Shown: positions 1-14,182 of the stretch, piece by piece
How positions within the stretch are numbered: position 1 is the first letter of the stretch
Layout of the letters: the number at the start of each line of letters is the position of its first letter
Source: Taeniopygia guttata
Taxonomy: Eukaryota > Chordata > Aves > Passeriformes > Estrildidae
NCBI RefSeq assembly: GCF_048771995.1
Contig: NC_133032.1
Span: 26,437,501 to 26,501,500, forward strand
Direction: 5' to 3'
Length of the DNA: 64,000 nucleotides
The notes under the pieces: model-generated
Told to the model about the DNA's origin: nothing
The model's database searches: none
The model's input: the letters and a program-made list of their open reading frames with translations, nothing else
Translations under genes and position numbers: made by a program

Positions 1-799
1 CACTTTGCTTACCAGGATACTGACTTTTCTATGTGTAAATGGGACATCCTGTAAAATTGCAATTTCTTTTTAGGTGTGAATTTTTGACTATTTTCTCTGA
101 TACTCACTGATGGGTTATTTTTCAGTAGCTGAGAGGCCCTGTGAGGTGGTGGGGAAAGGCTTGCTGCAGTTGTAGAAGGTGCTCTGTTACAGAGCAAGTG
201 TCTGAACACGTAAGGGAAGCTGTGTAGGTTGTAAGCTAGAATAGAAGCTGAACTAGAAGTAGGTGAGTAGGTAAATCACATGGACTAACTATGCTTTTGC
301 AGAAAAAGGTATAGATAACTTGCATGTCTTGGAAATGTGGAGGAATGCTGTGTTTTAGGGGTACTGTGTAGTGTGGGGTAATCTTTTATATTATCAGCTC
401 TGGTATTAGAGTGAAGGAGGTACATCTACTGCTGTGAGCAGTTATTTCTCTGTTGTGGAAAAAGGATTAATTCTGAAGTCTGCTGTGTGTGTGCCAGCCC
501 AAACCAGCTCAGATTTAATGGAAGACTCCATTTAAGACTTGATTTACCTTTTGGTTGCAGTGGCAGCCAGTGAGCTGGAAAAAAAAATTAAAAATATCAA
601 AACACAAGCCTACAGTGGTGTACTTATTTTTTTTTTCTACAGCAATTTCCTGGCTATTTACTTTATCGATAAATGTGCTGTTAAAAAAAAGGGCAGTGAG
701 TTACGAATTTTCTTTAGCAATTGGAACTTATTAGTTCTGGCTGCTGCTTGCACAGAAAGCGGTAACTGGCTGATTTTTAAGACTGGCCATCACAAGGCT
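1..799. other. Upstream flank with no recognisable gene
   Basis: AT-rich DNA before the OSGEPL1 CpG island. No frame here resembles a known protein, and no splice-bounded exon could be matched. In mammals ORMDL1 lies on this side of OSGEPL1, so part of this stretch could be its 3' flank, but no ORMDL1 coding sequence is visible and that remains a guess. Confidence 0.5.
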
Positions 800-1190
800 G
801 TGGTGTCCGGGGGCCGGGGTGGCTGGACAAAGCCCTTGGCTTGCGGAGGAGTCCCCGCTCTGGGCCGCTCTCCGCACGGCGGCTGCGCCGGCCGGAGCAC
901 CGCCCGCGTCCCTGGCGGGGCGGAGCCGGGCCGGGCCGTGCCGGGGGTGGCGATACCGCCACACGGGAGTGACGCGAGTGCGCCGCGGGATTCCGGCCGC
1001 CGCTGCCGCGGGCCGGCCGGAGGATCCGCGGAGGTGGGGCCGGGCCCCTGGCGGAGCAGAGCGGCCGGACTTACCCTGCTCTCCCTGCCCGCACGGCAGC
1101 GCTCAGCCGCGGCGCCGGCTGCGGGCCGCGGGCCGGCTGTGACCTCCCTTAGGGCTGCGAGAGGCACCGCCAGAAGCCCAGTGAGGAACT
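800..1190 (+). promoter_or_regulatory. CpG island, probable OSGEPL1 promoter and non-coding first exon
   Basis: About 390 bases of very GC- and CpG-rich sequence in an AT-rich setting, just upstream of OSGEPL1. A pyrimidine-rich tract ending in AG at 1246-1247 looks like a splice acceptor. The coding first exon would then start at 1248, preceded by an untranslated exon within the island. The donor of that untranslated exon could not be fixed. Long open frames across the island on both strands are a by-product of its base composition. Confidence 0.7.
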
Positions 1191-1380
1191 CTCTTCATAC
1201 GTAATTCTGGGAGGTAACGCCTTGTTTTACCTGCTGTTTTTTCTTAGGGTCTTAAACGTCGTGTGTGGCCATTCATGACTTTAAAAGATCTTCAGAAAAT
1301 CAGGGCAGAACACGTGGTTGAAAGCCCTCCACTAATAATAAGTTCTCTTCTAGACATAACCACCAGGTGGATGATAAACA

Positions 1381-4300
1381 ATGAACAGCATTGCCCAAAG
1401 CGTTTTGCAGTCAGCGAAGCGCAGCCGAGCTGCGTGGCTGAGGAACCGCTGTGCTCACTCTGGAAAGAAGCGTTTTCGCAGGCTGGTTTTGGGAATAGAG
1501 ACAAGCTGTGACGACACCGGCGCTGCTGTGGTGGATGAAGCTGGCTGTGTTCTGGGAGAAGCACTGCACTGTCAGAAGGAAGTTCATTTACAGTAAGAAC
1601 AGACTTCTCTCAAGGCTTCTACCTTAATAACGATTTTACTGTTACTTATCATCCATAGAAAACTCTTCCCTGCCCCATAAAATTCAGTACGTGGTGGGTA
1701 GGTGTGAAGATGTATCACTTTGGCGTCAACATATACTGCCTGAGATAGTACTAAAGGGGAGGAAATAAATGCCATGAATTTAACAAGTTTCCTTTCAAAG
1801 AGAGACAGATTGCTCCTCTAGCTTGAATAAAAGATTAAATAATTGCTACTGTTAAAATCACTAAATGTCTTGACTTTTTAAAGGAAAAATTAGTCAAATA
1901 TAAGCACTGGTCATTAAGAACATGAGCTGACAAGTGAGGGGTTGTAAATACTAAGTTGTATTATTTTGGAACAGTGTTGAGATACATTTTAAAAGCATCT
2001 ATACCAAAAAAGGGCAAGTTACATCCTTTTCCGGCCTTCCACTGATAATTTTGCTCCTTTCACTCTCCTTGACACTGATCAAGGCATTTGAGAATGCATT
2101 AAGGAAACAGGATACAAGATTAAGAGGTGCCTGGAAACTATTTTTATGGCATTCTATCTGTTATAAACTACCAATGCGTTGCAATTCTTGGTTTTACTAG
2201 ATCAGGAGGAATAATTCCCGTGGTGGCACAGCAGCTTCACAGAGAAAACATCGACCAAGTGGTTCAAGAGGCCCTTGGTGCCAGCGGCGTTTCCGTGGCC
2301 GACCTTGCAGCTGTGGCGACCACAGTGAAACCTGGGCTCGCTCTGAGCCTGGGCGTGGGGCTGCAGTACAGCCGGAGCTTGGTCAGCAGGCACCAGAAGC
2401 CCTTCATCCCCATCCATCACATGGAGGCTCACGCACTGACCATCAGGCTCACACATCACCTGGAATTTCCCTTCTTAGTTCTACTAATCTCTGGAGGTCA
2501 CTGTCTCTTGGCAGTAGCACAAGGAGTTTCAGATTTCCTCCTGCTTGGACAGTCCATCGACATCGCACCGGGTGACATGCTGGATAAGGTAATATCTCCT
2601 CTCCTTACCTTACCTTAGCTGTCCTCTTCTTTTTATTGCATTTATACGACATAATGGTAGTAATATCATCAGCCTGAGGACAGCAATTCAATTCAATACA
2701 AGTTTTATGTAACTTTTTTTTCTATTTTGGAATGCCATAGATTTAAGATATGAAAGACTGTTAAAAATGTACACAAAACATCAATTGTAATGTATGTACA
2801 TTAATTATATTTTGGCAAATAGGCAACATAACCAAAACTGGTGTTGGATGTTTCATTGACACTGATTATACAAATAAGTTGTATTAATTCGAGAAGATTT
2901 ATAGAGGTATTTTATAAAGGTACTATTATGCTGACAGGTTTAAAACAATGCATGTTAAAACATTTCTTACTAATTTTAGTTTTTAGAGTTTGAAAAGCAT
3001 GGTTTGGCCTTCAGAATCATAAGTTTTCTGGGTCCCTCAGTACAGTCTGTAAAATTGGTCACTTATGGCTTTGTTCTCAGCACCATTTTAAAACAGTATT
3101 TGTCCATATTAATTAAAAATAGGGGGAGTGGATGGAATCATAAAGGGGATTTTCAAAAGTTGAAATCGGCTTTGTTTCTGTGTATCTGGTAATACAGTAT
3201 GGCAGACTGTGTGTGTTTCCTATAGCTTAAAAATGGAGTAATTAATATTTCCTGCAAAATCTGTTGATCCTTATGTTTGCCCAGATCGTCCTAGAATTAA
3301 ATTTCTAAATACTCCCAAGAAAAAAAAGTATCCTGCTGGGCTGATGTTATGTCTTACCCGTACCATGCCCTGTTTGTAATATCACATTGGATTGGATGTT
3401 TTGGTGCCACATTTTACTCCATGGACTATAGTACAAGGAGGAACTGATTGTTGTTTGTCGTCTCCTTAGGTGGCACGAAGACTGTCTCTAAGAAAGCACC
3501 CAGAGTGCCACAGCATGGCTGGGGGGAAGGCCATAGAGCACCTGGCTCAGACGGGGAACCAGGAACTGCTCACCTTCCGACTGCCCATGCAGCAGTATCG
3601 GAACTGCGACTTCTCTTTCTCCGGACTTCAAAACCTTGTCAATAATGCCATTGTACAGAAAGAAAAAGAAGAAGGTATTTTTTGGGCAGTCAGATACAAA
3701 CTGAGCTTTTGATGACCTACACTCAGGAACCCCCTTTGATGATATACTTTTATAGGTATTCCGGAAGGTGAGATCCTGTCCTGTGTTAAGGATGTTGCTG
3801 CTGCTGTACAGCATGCAGTGGCTGTTCATATTATCCAGAGGACATATCGAGCCATGCTCTTCTGCATCAAAAACAGCATATTACCATCAAAAAATGCCAC
3901 TTTGGTGGGTATACTTTCTTTTTCCTTTTTATATCTGACTCTGTAACATCATTTGAAGATGCAGATGCCTTGTACTTTCCACCTTTGACATATAAGGAAG
4001 ATCTCACTATGTATTATATTGTTAAAATACCAACAATATTGAAGTAACAGTCATATAAATGTTTAGCTGGTTTTTAAAGTAGAGAGGGATTTTCTTACCA
4101 TCTAGTCTAACCTCTCGTAACAACTTGACCTTGTGCTCCCCAATACTTGATGGCTGTTCTAGTTACAGTAGAACCATAGACTGCTTTAGCTTGGAAAGGA
4201 CCCTAACGATCATCCAGTTCCAGCCCTCCTGCCATGGGCAGGGACACCTTCCAATTAAGACTGACATGCTTCAGGAATGTCTTTTTTCACAATAAGCTCA

Positions 4301-5761
4301 CTTAGCGTAGTCTTTCCTGGTATGTTTTAATCTTAAATGCAGCATTTATTGCTGTCTTTAGAACTTCAACTGATAACTATTTTCTAAACTTGATGCTGGT
4401 TGTGTATGACCCATAAGTGCTTTTGAATTAATGCCTTTTTTTCTTTTTGAAATGCTGTCAGGTTGTATCAGGAGGAGTTGCAAGTAATCAGTATATCCGA
4501 AAAGTTCTACAGAATCTGGCAGATGCAAACGATTTTGCTTTACTGTGTCCTCCTCCAAGACTCTGCACTGATAATGGTGTTATGATTGCATGGTAAGAGT
4601 TGTTTCTCTTTAAACAACATTACAGGAGCACATGCAAAGTTGACATGAGCGTTAAGAAGCTCTCTGTGTGCTGACTGAACGATGTGCTCGTATACAGAGC
4701 TGTGACAAAGGTTTTTATGTAATTGCTTTGTTGCTCAGGAATGGCATTGAAAGGTTACGTGCAGGGCTGGGGGTCCTACACAGTACTGCTGGCATCCGCT
4801 ACGAGCCCAGGTAAGTGACCTGTCACTCCCAGCCTCTGTTCTCACTGTCATGGAGCAGCCAAAGGGGAAGAGCTCACATGAAAAAGAGGCACAACACCTG
4901 AGGAGTCTCTCTGCAGCACACATAAATTTTAAAAGTTACTTTACAAGGCAGTTTTAAATAGAAATTATTGTGGCTGGCATTTATGTTTGTTTTTGCTCAG
5001 AAACTTAATTTACCATACATCATAACAGTTCTATGTGTTTTCCTTCTATGATTGTGTAGATGTTAGGCTTAAGGCCAAACAAAATGTGGAGATCTCAAAA
5101 ATACCTGCTGGTCTTAAACTTTACTTTTTTTTTTCAATTTTTATCCCTTTCCATTTTCATAAAAATAGACTTGGATTGTCTCAATACAAAAAGAAAGTAT
5201 TACAGTTTTCCCATGAAAAATTATAAAATACTCTAATTCAAAAATAATTTGTATATATTTCAGTGAATAAAAAACTAAGTTTTACTTGCTGTAGACAATG
5301 CATTATGTAAGATTATCACAGGAGATACCTGTGAAGCTCTATAGTGTTTTGCATTCAGCAAGACATTAAATGAATTATCAACTAAAATCAGAATCTAAAT
5401 AAAACAACAGCCCCAGAAGATGGCTTTGAAATCACAACTGTGTTTCTAGAGTTTGGAGTGGCTGCAATTGCAAACATCTCCTTGTAAAGATGTTTTCAGG
5501 TACAGCTTTAGATGGGCTATTTTAATGGTCACAGTCTTAGAAATGCAGGGAATGTACCAAAATACTTTGCCTCTAGTGTTAATTGTAAAAAAGGTCTGTG
5601 AAGCTGTACATCTGTGTGATATGGCAATGACGATATTGATTTTTAACAAATATATAATTTTGTTTTCTAGAGCTCCCCTGGGAATTGATATTTCAAAAAG
5701 AGTTGAAGAAGATTCCATCAGGGTGCCAAAATTAAAAGAGATACGATGGTTGGCATCTTAA
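1381..5761 (+). CDS. OSGEPL1: tRNA N6-adenosine threonylcarbamoyltransferase, mitochondrial (OSGEPL1), 7 coding exons
   Basis: This is the mitochondrial member of the TsaD/Kae1/Qri7 family, which transfers threonylcarbamoyl to A37 of mitochondrial tRNAs that read ANN codons. Exons: 1381-1592, 2201-2588, 3470-3674, 3756-3904, 4462-4592, 4739-4810, 5671-5761. All introns are GT-AG and all phases join, giving 1248 nt and 415 residues, against 414 in human as remembered. Residues 1-35 are rich in Arg/Lys and lack acidic residues, as expected for a mitochondrial presequence. The nucleotide-binding motif GIETSCDDT is at 38-46. The metal-binding HHMEAH is at 143-148 and TDNG, with the third metal ligand Asp355, at 354-357. 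VSGGVASN is at 320-327. The start has A at -3 and gives a family-like N-terminus. The reading frame looks intact. An out-of-frame upstream frame overlaps the start (see findings). Confidence 0.95.
4168..4262 (-). mobile_element. CR1 LINE 3' fragment in OSGEPL1 intron 4
   Basis: The + strand reads as the reverse complement of a CR1 tail: a GGAAAGGACC-like block, then ATCATCCAGTTCC, then CTGCCATGGGCAGGGACACC. It is short and diverged, is non-coding and sits between exons 4 and 5. A further CR1-like trace may extend left to about 4085, but that part is weak. Confidence 0.75.
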
Positions 5762-5776
5762 AAAGTAACTCAGTAA

Positions 5777-5782
5777 AATAAA
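5777..5782 (+). terminator. Candidate polyadenylation signal for OSGEPL1
   Basis: AATAAA lies 16 nt after the OSGEPL1 stop codon. A second AATAAA at 6087-6092 is also possible. If the second is used, the OSGEPL1 3' UTR would run up to the ASNSD1 stop codon on the other strand. Transcript data would be needed to decide. Confidence 0.4.
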
Positions 5783-6120
5783 TGCAACTATAAATAGTTC
5801 AATGAAAACTGTTTCAATGCTGTTATGTTTAGGGACAATACTTGGATTACAAGTGTTGAAAATCATCTGTCAGAGAAACAAATGCTGTGTTGCTATCACC
5901 AAAGTAATTCCAGTTACTATTCCAAATTAAGCATTCTCAGTATTAAAAAACTTAAAAGTGCAGGATGCATTCATAGTGAGTTCCTTGTACATGTACAACT
6001 CTGATTATTAATAATTATGCCCAAGTGTGTAAAAAAAACCAGACTAAACATTCTAAGAAAACTTGATTTACTGACTTCACATATAGAATAAATGCAACAT
6101 CTCCAGATATAGCTCTATAC

Positions 6121-9100
6121 TTAATCTACTGAAAGTAACTTCAGCCTGCTGCATGTGTCAGATGCTTTTTCCCTGTTGCTCTCTAGTTTTGCAATTCGAG
6201 ATCCAAACTGTACTGCCCTTTTTGGCAAAACAGTTGAGGCTGTCAGGCCCAGCTCCTTGGCTGCAAGGCGCAGAATCAGTTTCTCGCCAATTCCTCGAGG
6301 TAAAGTCAAATCAGCTTTTTCTGAGACAGGCAGAGAATTGAGGAATGAGACAACATCTTCATCAAGAAAAGGAAACCTGGAAGAGAGATTTACGTGGGGA
6401 AAGACCCTTTAAAAATTCCATAGGAATAATCTTGGGTTTTCCCTTTCCCACATGCAAAGACCATATGAAACTACACTGTAACATAATATTTACACAACAA
6501 ATCCTGGTATCATTCTGAATTTCAGGCATTCATATCTAATTATATGCATGGTTAAGAGCACTGCATACCCACCACTGCCACTGTTCTTGTGGTGAACTGA
6601 AAATGTGCAACTAAGAACAGATTTGGAAGAACAGTGGAACAAAGATGACATGAGAAAACCTTTCATGTACTTCAGTGGCTTCTGCTCCTGGACAACCCCT
6701 AAGGAATTTTTTTCAAGTTGATGGTAGCATGAAAGAAGTAGACACACATAAAATGATTCTTCAGACTTAAGAGCCAGGAAATGTGGTAGATATTGACTAT
6801 GCCTTTACTGCATGGAGAGGAATACACAGCTCTTGTTACACTATCATTCTCCAGAGAATGATAAGACCTCCAAAGGTCCACCACACCAAAACACTTCAGA
6901 GTCGTGCAAAAGACTGTTTAGCTTCAAATGATAAAACCAGCTAGAATTTGTCTATTTCAACATCTGCTGCTGCTTCTTAAAACTTCTAGATGGAAATCAA
7001 ATTGCTAAATTTCCTTAAGTAAACTCTTGCACAATATACTACAGACTGCTTTTTTAAAAAACAAAACAAAAAACTGCACAACGCAGTACACCTTAACAAA
7101 ACTGCAGCTGAACTAGAGACAAAAAAACATACAGAAGTTTCAATTAAGATTTTGTTAGGGGTGTTAAAAATTGCATCTAACCAGCAAAACCAGCTTTGTT
7201 CCATGTTAAAACAGTAATACCTGGCTTCTTTTCCATGATCACCGATGATCCTGTCATCTCTACCGAGATTTCGAGAAGAAATGCGACCTAACTCCATTTC
7301 AAGCTCTTTATTAAGACCCTCTAAGCCATCTTTTCTGAAGCAAACACGATGTCGAGAATAGCCAGCAAGCTGCTCATCTGCTCCAATTCCCGTAAGCACA
7401 ACCTGAGGAAACAGAATATAAGAAATCTTGGTATCTGTGCAAGTTAATATGTAACAGACTTGAAATACTTAACTACGTCTTAAAGAGAAAAATTTTAATA
7501 CACATCTTCTAAAGATACTACCTATCAGAATGGGCTGTACCTTACACATTTACAAAGCCTGAAAGAATTCCCAGTAAAGTCAATGGTAACTTGAATTAGG
7601 TTAATGATCAGACCTTAAAGTACACAAAAATACTGCTAGTGGAGCAAGGAAAAAACATAAAAATAATGCCATATGTATCACAAATACACTAGTATATTTG
7701 AAGAATGTCTTAGTTTCTGTGATAATAAACAGCATTTGTTAAGCACAAGCCTTTAAAAATTATTGCCAAAGACTATGTCATATGTTGTAGTTACCTGAAT
7801 GTACACCCACAGTACTATTCATTTTCCAGCTACTGGGTTAGTAACAACTACATTACACAAACTAAAAATGGCTTACACTACTCAGTAAGTACAGTAAAAT
7901 GTTTTATTAAGAGAAAAAACACTATTACATCTGGCCCATTACTGTGCCTTCAACAGCTGAAATGAAACAGTTCCTTCTTCCCCACACAAACCATCAGAAA
8001 AACAGAAGTGAGGAATCAAAAATTATAGATAGTGGTTATTTTTTTTTCTGCACATATTATTGCATATCCTAGTTCACTGGAAAGCCATGCACATTACATG
8101 ACAAAAGAACGCGATTTTTAACTCTAGAACTACACAAATGTTGTAATTGTAGAATATTTTACATTCTGACACTGAATTTCAGAAGCCTTATGAATAGCAA
8201 AGATTGCAGCTGATTTCTGAATCAATAAAACTGTTTTTACATTCAGAAGTCAAACATAAGGCAGAAAACAAAACAAAACAAAATAGTACCTTTGCAGGAC
8301 TTTTATATGGTTTCAGTTCTCCTTGGTTACTAATGAAACCCTCTCCTCTGGAAGCAAACCAAATTGCACAGCCAATACTGTCATCCAAGACTGTATCCAG
8401 TGGATAGATTAAGTAATTAATATGCTGTTTTCTCATTTTTTTCAATTCCTCTAGTGTAACATTAATTTCCACAAAGTTCCAGGTTCTTGAAGGGTTAATG
8501 GCTTCTAATTCCTTCAGTCCTGCCCTACCAGTGATTCTGTCAGGAACATCAAAGCAAGATAAATGAGTACCAGTGTCAGCATCAAGATCTTGACAACTTT
8601 CTTGAGGACAAAGCAAATCAAGCTGTACTTCACGGCTGGTACGTCTTTTAGTGGTACCCCTGTGCTTAGCTTGCTCTTTCATCATGAAAGCTACGTTAAG
8701 AAGATCAATTGGCTCTTCCAAAGGAACATGTTTATCAGCCAGGGCTGCAATAACCATAGAATCAATGCCACCAGAAAAGAGCACTGCAATATGTGCTTTC
8801 TTATGAGATGTGCTTGGAACTTCTCTTGTTATCTGATCTGGATCTCTAAAGAGACACAGGACTCGTCTCTTGATTGCTTCATTTAAAACATCAATAAATT
8901 GACAGGCTAATTTTTTCTTATGTTCCTCTGCAAGAAATTCTTGAAGGGCTTCTACAGAAACCACACAGTTAATGTTGCTAAAATTAGAGCCTGGACATGC
9001 ACCAGAAGCTTTAGAAACTGTTTTATTTAAGGGGGTAACTGGTGCTCTAAGACACGGCTTTGATTCATTCACCACGAGATGTATGTGGTTTGGTAAGTCT

Positions 9101-9771
9101 TTTGACACTTGGTCAAGAACATTAATGCATGTTCCTTCTACTGCTTTTTCTTTGCAGCTGTACTTCCATGGAAACAACGTTAAAGACAAAGATTTAGTTG
9201 CTGCACAAGCTTTGAGATCAATTTTGAAAATTCCAGATGCTGGGACTTCCTGCCATTGTTTGCCTGATTCAGAATAACCACTTACAGATGTGAGACAGAA
9301 AGCACTGTCATCTTCATTACTGAATTGCCAAAGCAGACTGCGACGACCAAAGTAATCTCTGCCAAACCATAAACTGTGTCTGGGTGCTTCATAATAAATA
9401 AAAGACCAGGGACCCTGAAGCGATGAGAAGAGTGACAGAATGTCCATTTCACTGCTGCATGAAGCCAGATGATGAAACATTACTTCAGTGTCATTCTCTA
9501 GATTTCCTACATGCACTCCACTAAAAATTTCTCCGTTCCAAAGAAAAACATTGTTACTGGCATCTTCCAGAGGCTGAGGAGTCACCAGTCCCCTCAAGTG
9601 AAGTACATGGCCTGAAAACAGACATTCATAGGAGAGATCAGACACAGTTTTTATCAACTGTTGGCTACTGTCTGGTCCTCTTCTTCTTAGATGGCAGAGG
9701 ATGTCTTCACTGAGAAAATCATGAATCGCATGCTGGCTGCACAAGGTAACAACACAGCAAATACCACACAT
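6121..9771 (-). CDS. ASNSD1: Asparagine synthetase domain-containing protein 1 (ASNSD1), 3 coding exons
   Basis: Exons on -: 9771-8290, 7402-7221, 6376-6121, with GT-AG introns and joining phases, giving 1920 nt and 639 residues (human about 643). It starts MCGICC, so Cys2 takes the place of the class II glutamine amidotransferase nucleophile. An RRRGP block near residue 29 and an NGEIF block near 79 belong to that N-terminal domain. The C-terminal asparagine-synthase-like domain has the PP-loop pyrophosphatase motif SGGIDS at about 333-338. Later motifs are [15 protein letters not shown] and [13 protein letters not shown] (exon 2) and LPRGIGEKL (exon 3). The fold is that of an ATP-dependent amidotransferase, but the cellular role of the family is not firmly known. 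It is the second frame of a transcript that also encodes ASDURF, and its start has G at -3. No break was seen. Confidence 0.95.
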
Positions 9772-9784
9772 TGCAACAGGGAAT

Positions 9785-9790
9785 TCACAT
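9785..9790 (-). promoter_or_regulatory. Start-stop element (ATG immediately followed by TGA) between ASDURF and ASNSD1
   Basis: Reading the - strand, the ASDURF stop (9796-9794) is followed 3 nt later by ATG TGA, then by the ASNSD1 ATG at 9771-9769. This is a minimal one-codon frame in the 22-nt gap between two coding frames. Start-stop elements in mRNA leaders are known to hold ribosomes. A regulatory role here is inference. Confidence 0.5.
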
Positions 9791-9793
9791 CAA

Positions 9794-13314
<3,521 letters not shown>

Positions 13315-13394
13315 GGCCCCGACAGCGCCGACAGCCGCACTGCCCACGCAGTCGCCGCAGCCTGCCGCCCCAGGGCGCGCGCGCGCACAACACC

Positions 13395-13453
13395 ACCAAT
13401 CAGCAGGCGCGGCCGAGCACGCGCCTGACGGGACACCAATCAGCAGGCGCGGC
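13395..13453. repeat. Duplicated 19-bp block carrying CCAAT boxes
   Basis: ACCAATCAGCAGGCGCGGC occurs at 13395-13413 and again at 13435-13453, with no mismatch over the 19 bases. The spacing of 40 bp is about four helical turns, so two NF-Y complexes would sit on the same DNA face. Confidence 0.85.
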
Positions 13454-13873
13454 AGAGCGCGCGCGGGGCGCGGGCCGGCCGGCGCGAGTGCTGAGGGAGC
13501 TCGCGCCCCCGGCCGGGCGGAGCCGGGAGTGCCGCGGCTGTGGCGGGCCGTGCCCGCCTGTGCCCGCCTGTGCCGGGCCGTGCCGTGCCCGCCTGTGCCC
13601 GCCTGTGCCGGGCTCACGGAGCTCCTGGGAGCCGGTCCGGGAGGGCATCGGGACAGGCCCAAGGTGGAGAAGACGCTTGGAATGAGGCTTGGCAGCTGTG
13701 CTCCTTGTGCAGCGTGTCGGCTTGGTGTCGTGTGACCCCGGGCTGCTGTTGGCTGCGGGCTCTTAAATCCATTTAAGCGGTTTGCTTAAAGGTATTCCAG
13801 AAGAGATACGAACTTACACTATTTACAGACATTAGGATCGTATGTTTCATTATGTTCATTATTAGCACATGTT

Positions 13874-14182
13874 TCTACAAGAAAGATAGAGAAGGACTTT
13901 TTCGAGGGCCTTGTAGTGACAGGACAAGGGGGAATGGCCTCAAACTGGCAGAGGGCAGGTTTAGATTAGATACTGGATGAATGAAAATCGCTTACACAGG
14001 GGATGTGAGACACTCACACAGGTTGCCCAGAGAACCTGTGGCAGCCCCATCCTTGCAAGTGTTCAAAGCCAGGTTGCACAGGGCTCTGAGACACCTGGTC
14101 TAGTCCCTGCCCATTGCAGGGGATTGAAATGAGATAATCTCCAAGGTCCTTTCCAACCCAAAGCATTCCAGGATTCTATGAT
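13874..14182 (+). mobile_element. CR1 LINE 3' fragment upstream of the ASNSD1 promoter
   Basis: A good CR1 tail in sense orientation. Blocks include CTACAAGAAAGATAGAG, GACTTTTT, AGTGACAGGACAAGGGGGAA, GGTTGCCCAGAGAA, CCCCATCCTTG and CCTTTCCAACCCAAAGCATTC, ending in GATTCTATGATTTT. About 310 bases, non-coding, moderately diverged. Confidence 0.9.

Noticed and set aside
539-1204. 221-codon + frame and overlapping - frames near 731-1167
   Set aside because: They cross the OSGEPL1 CpG island, where few stop codons occur. They have low-complexity Arg/Pro/Ala/Gly products with no family match.
8188-9771. 527-codon frame taken as the full ASNSD1 protein
   Set aside because: The last codons read into the intron after the donor at 8289. 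The true protein continues in exons 7402-7221 and 6376-6121.
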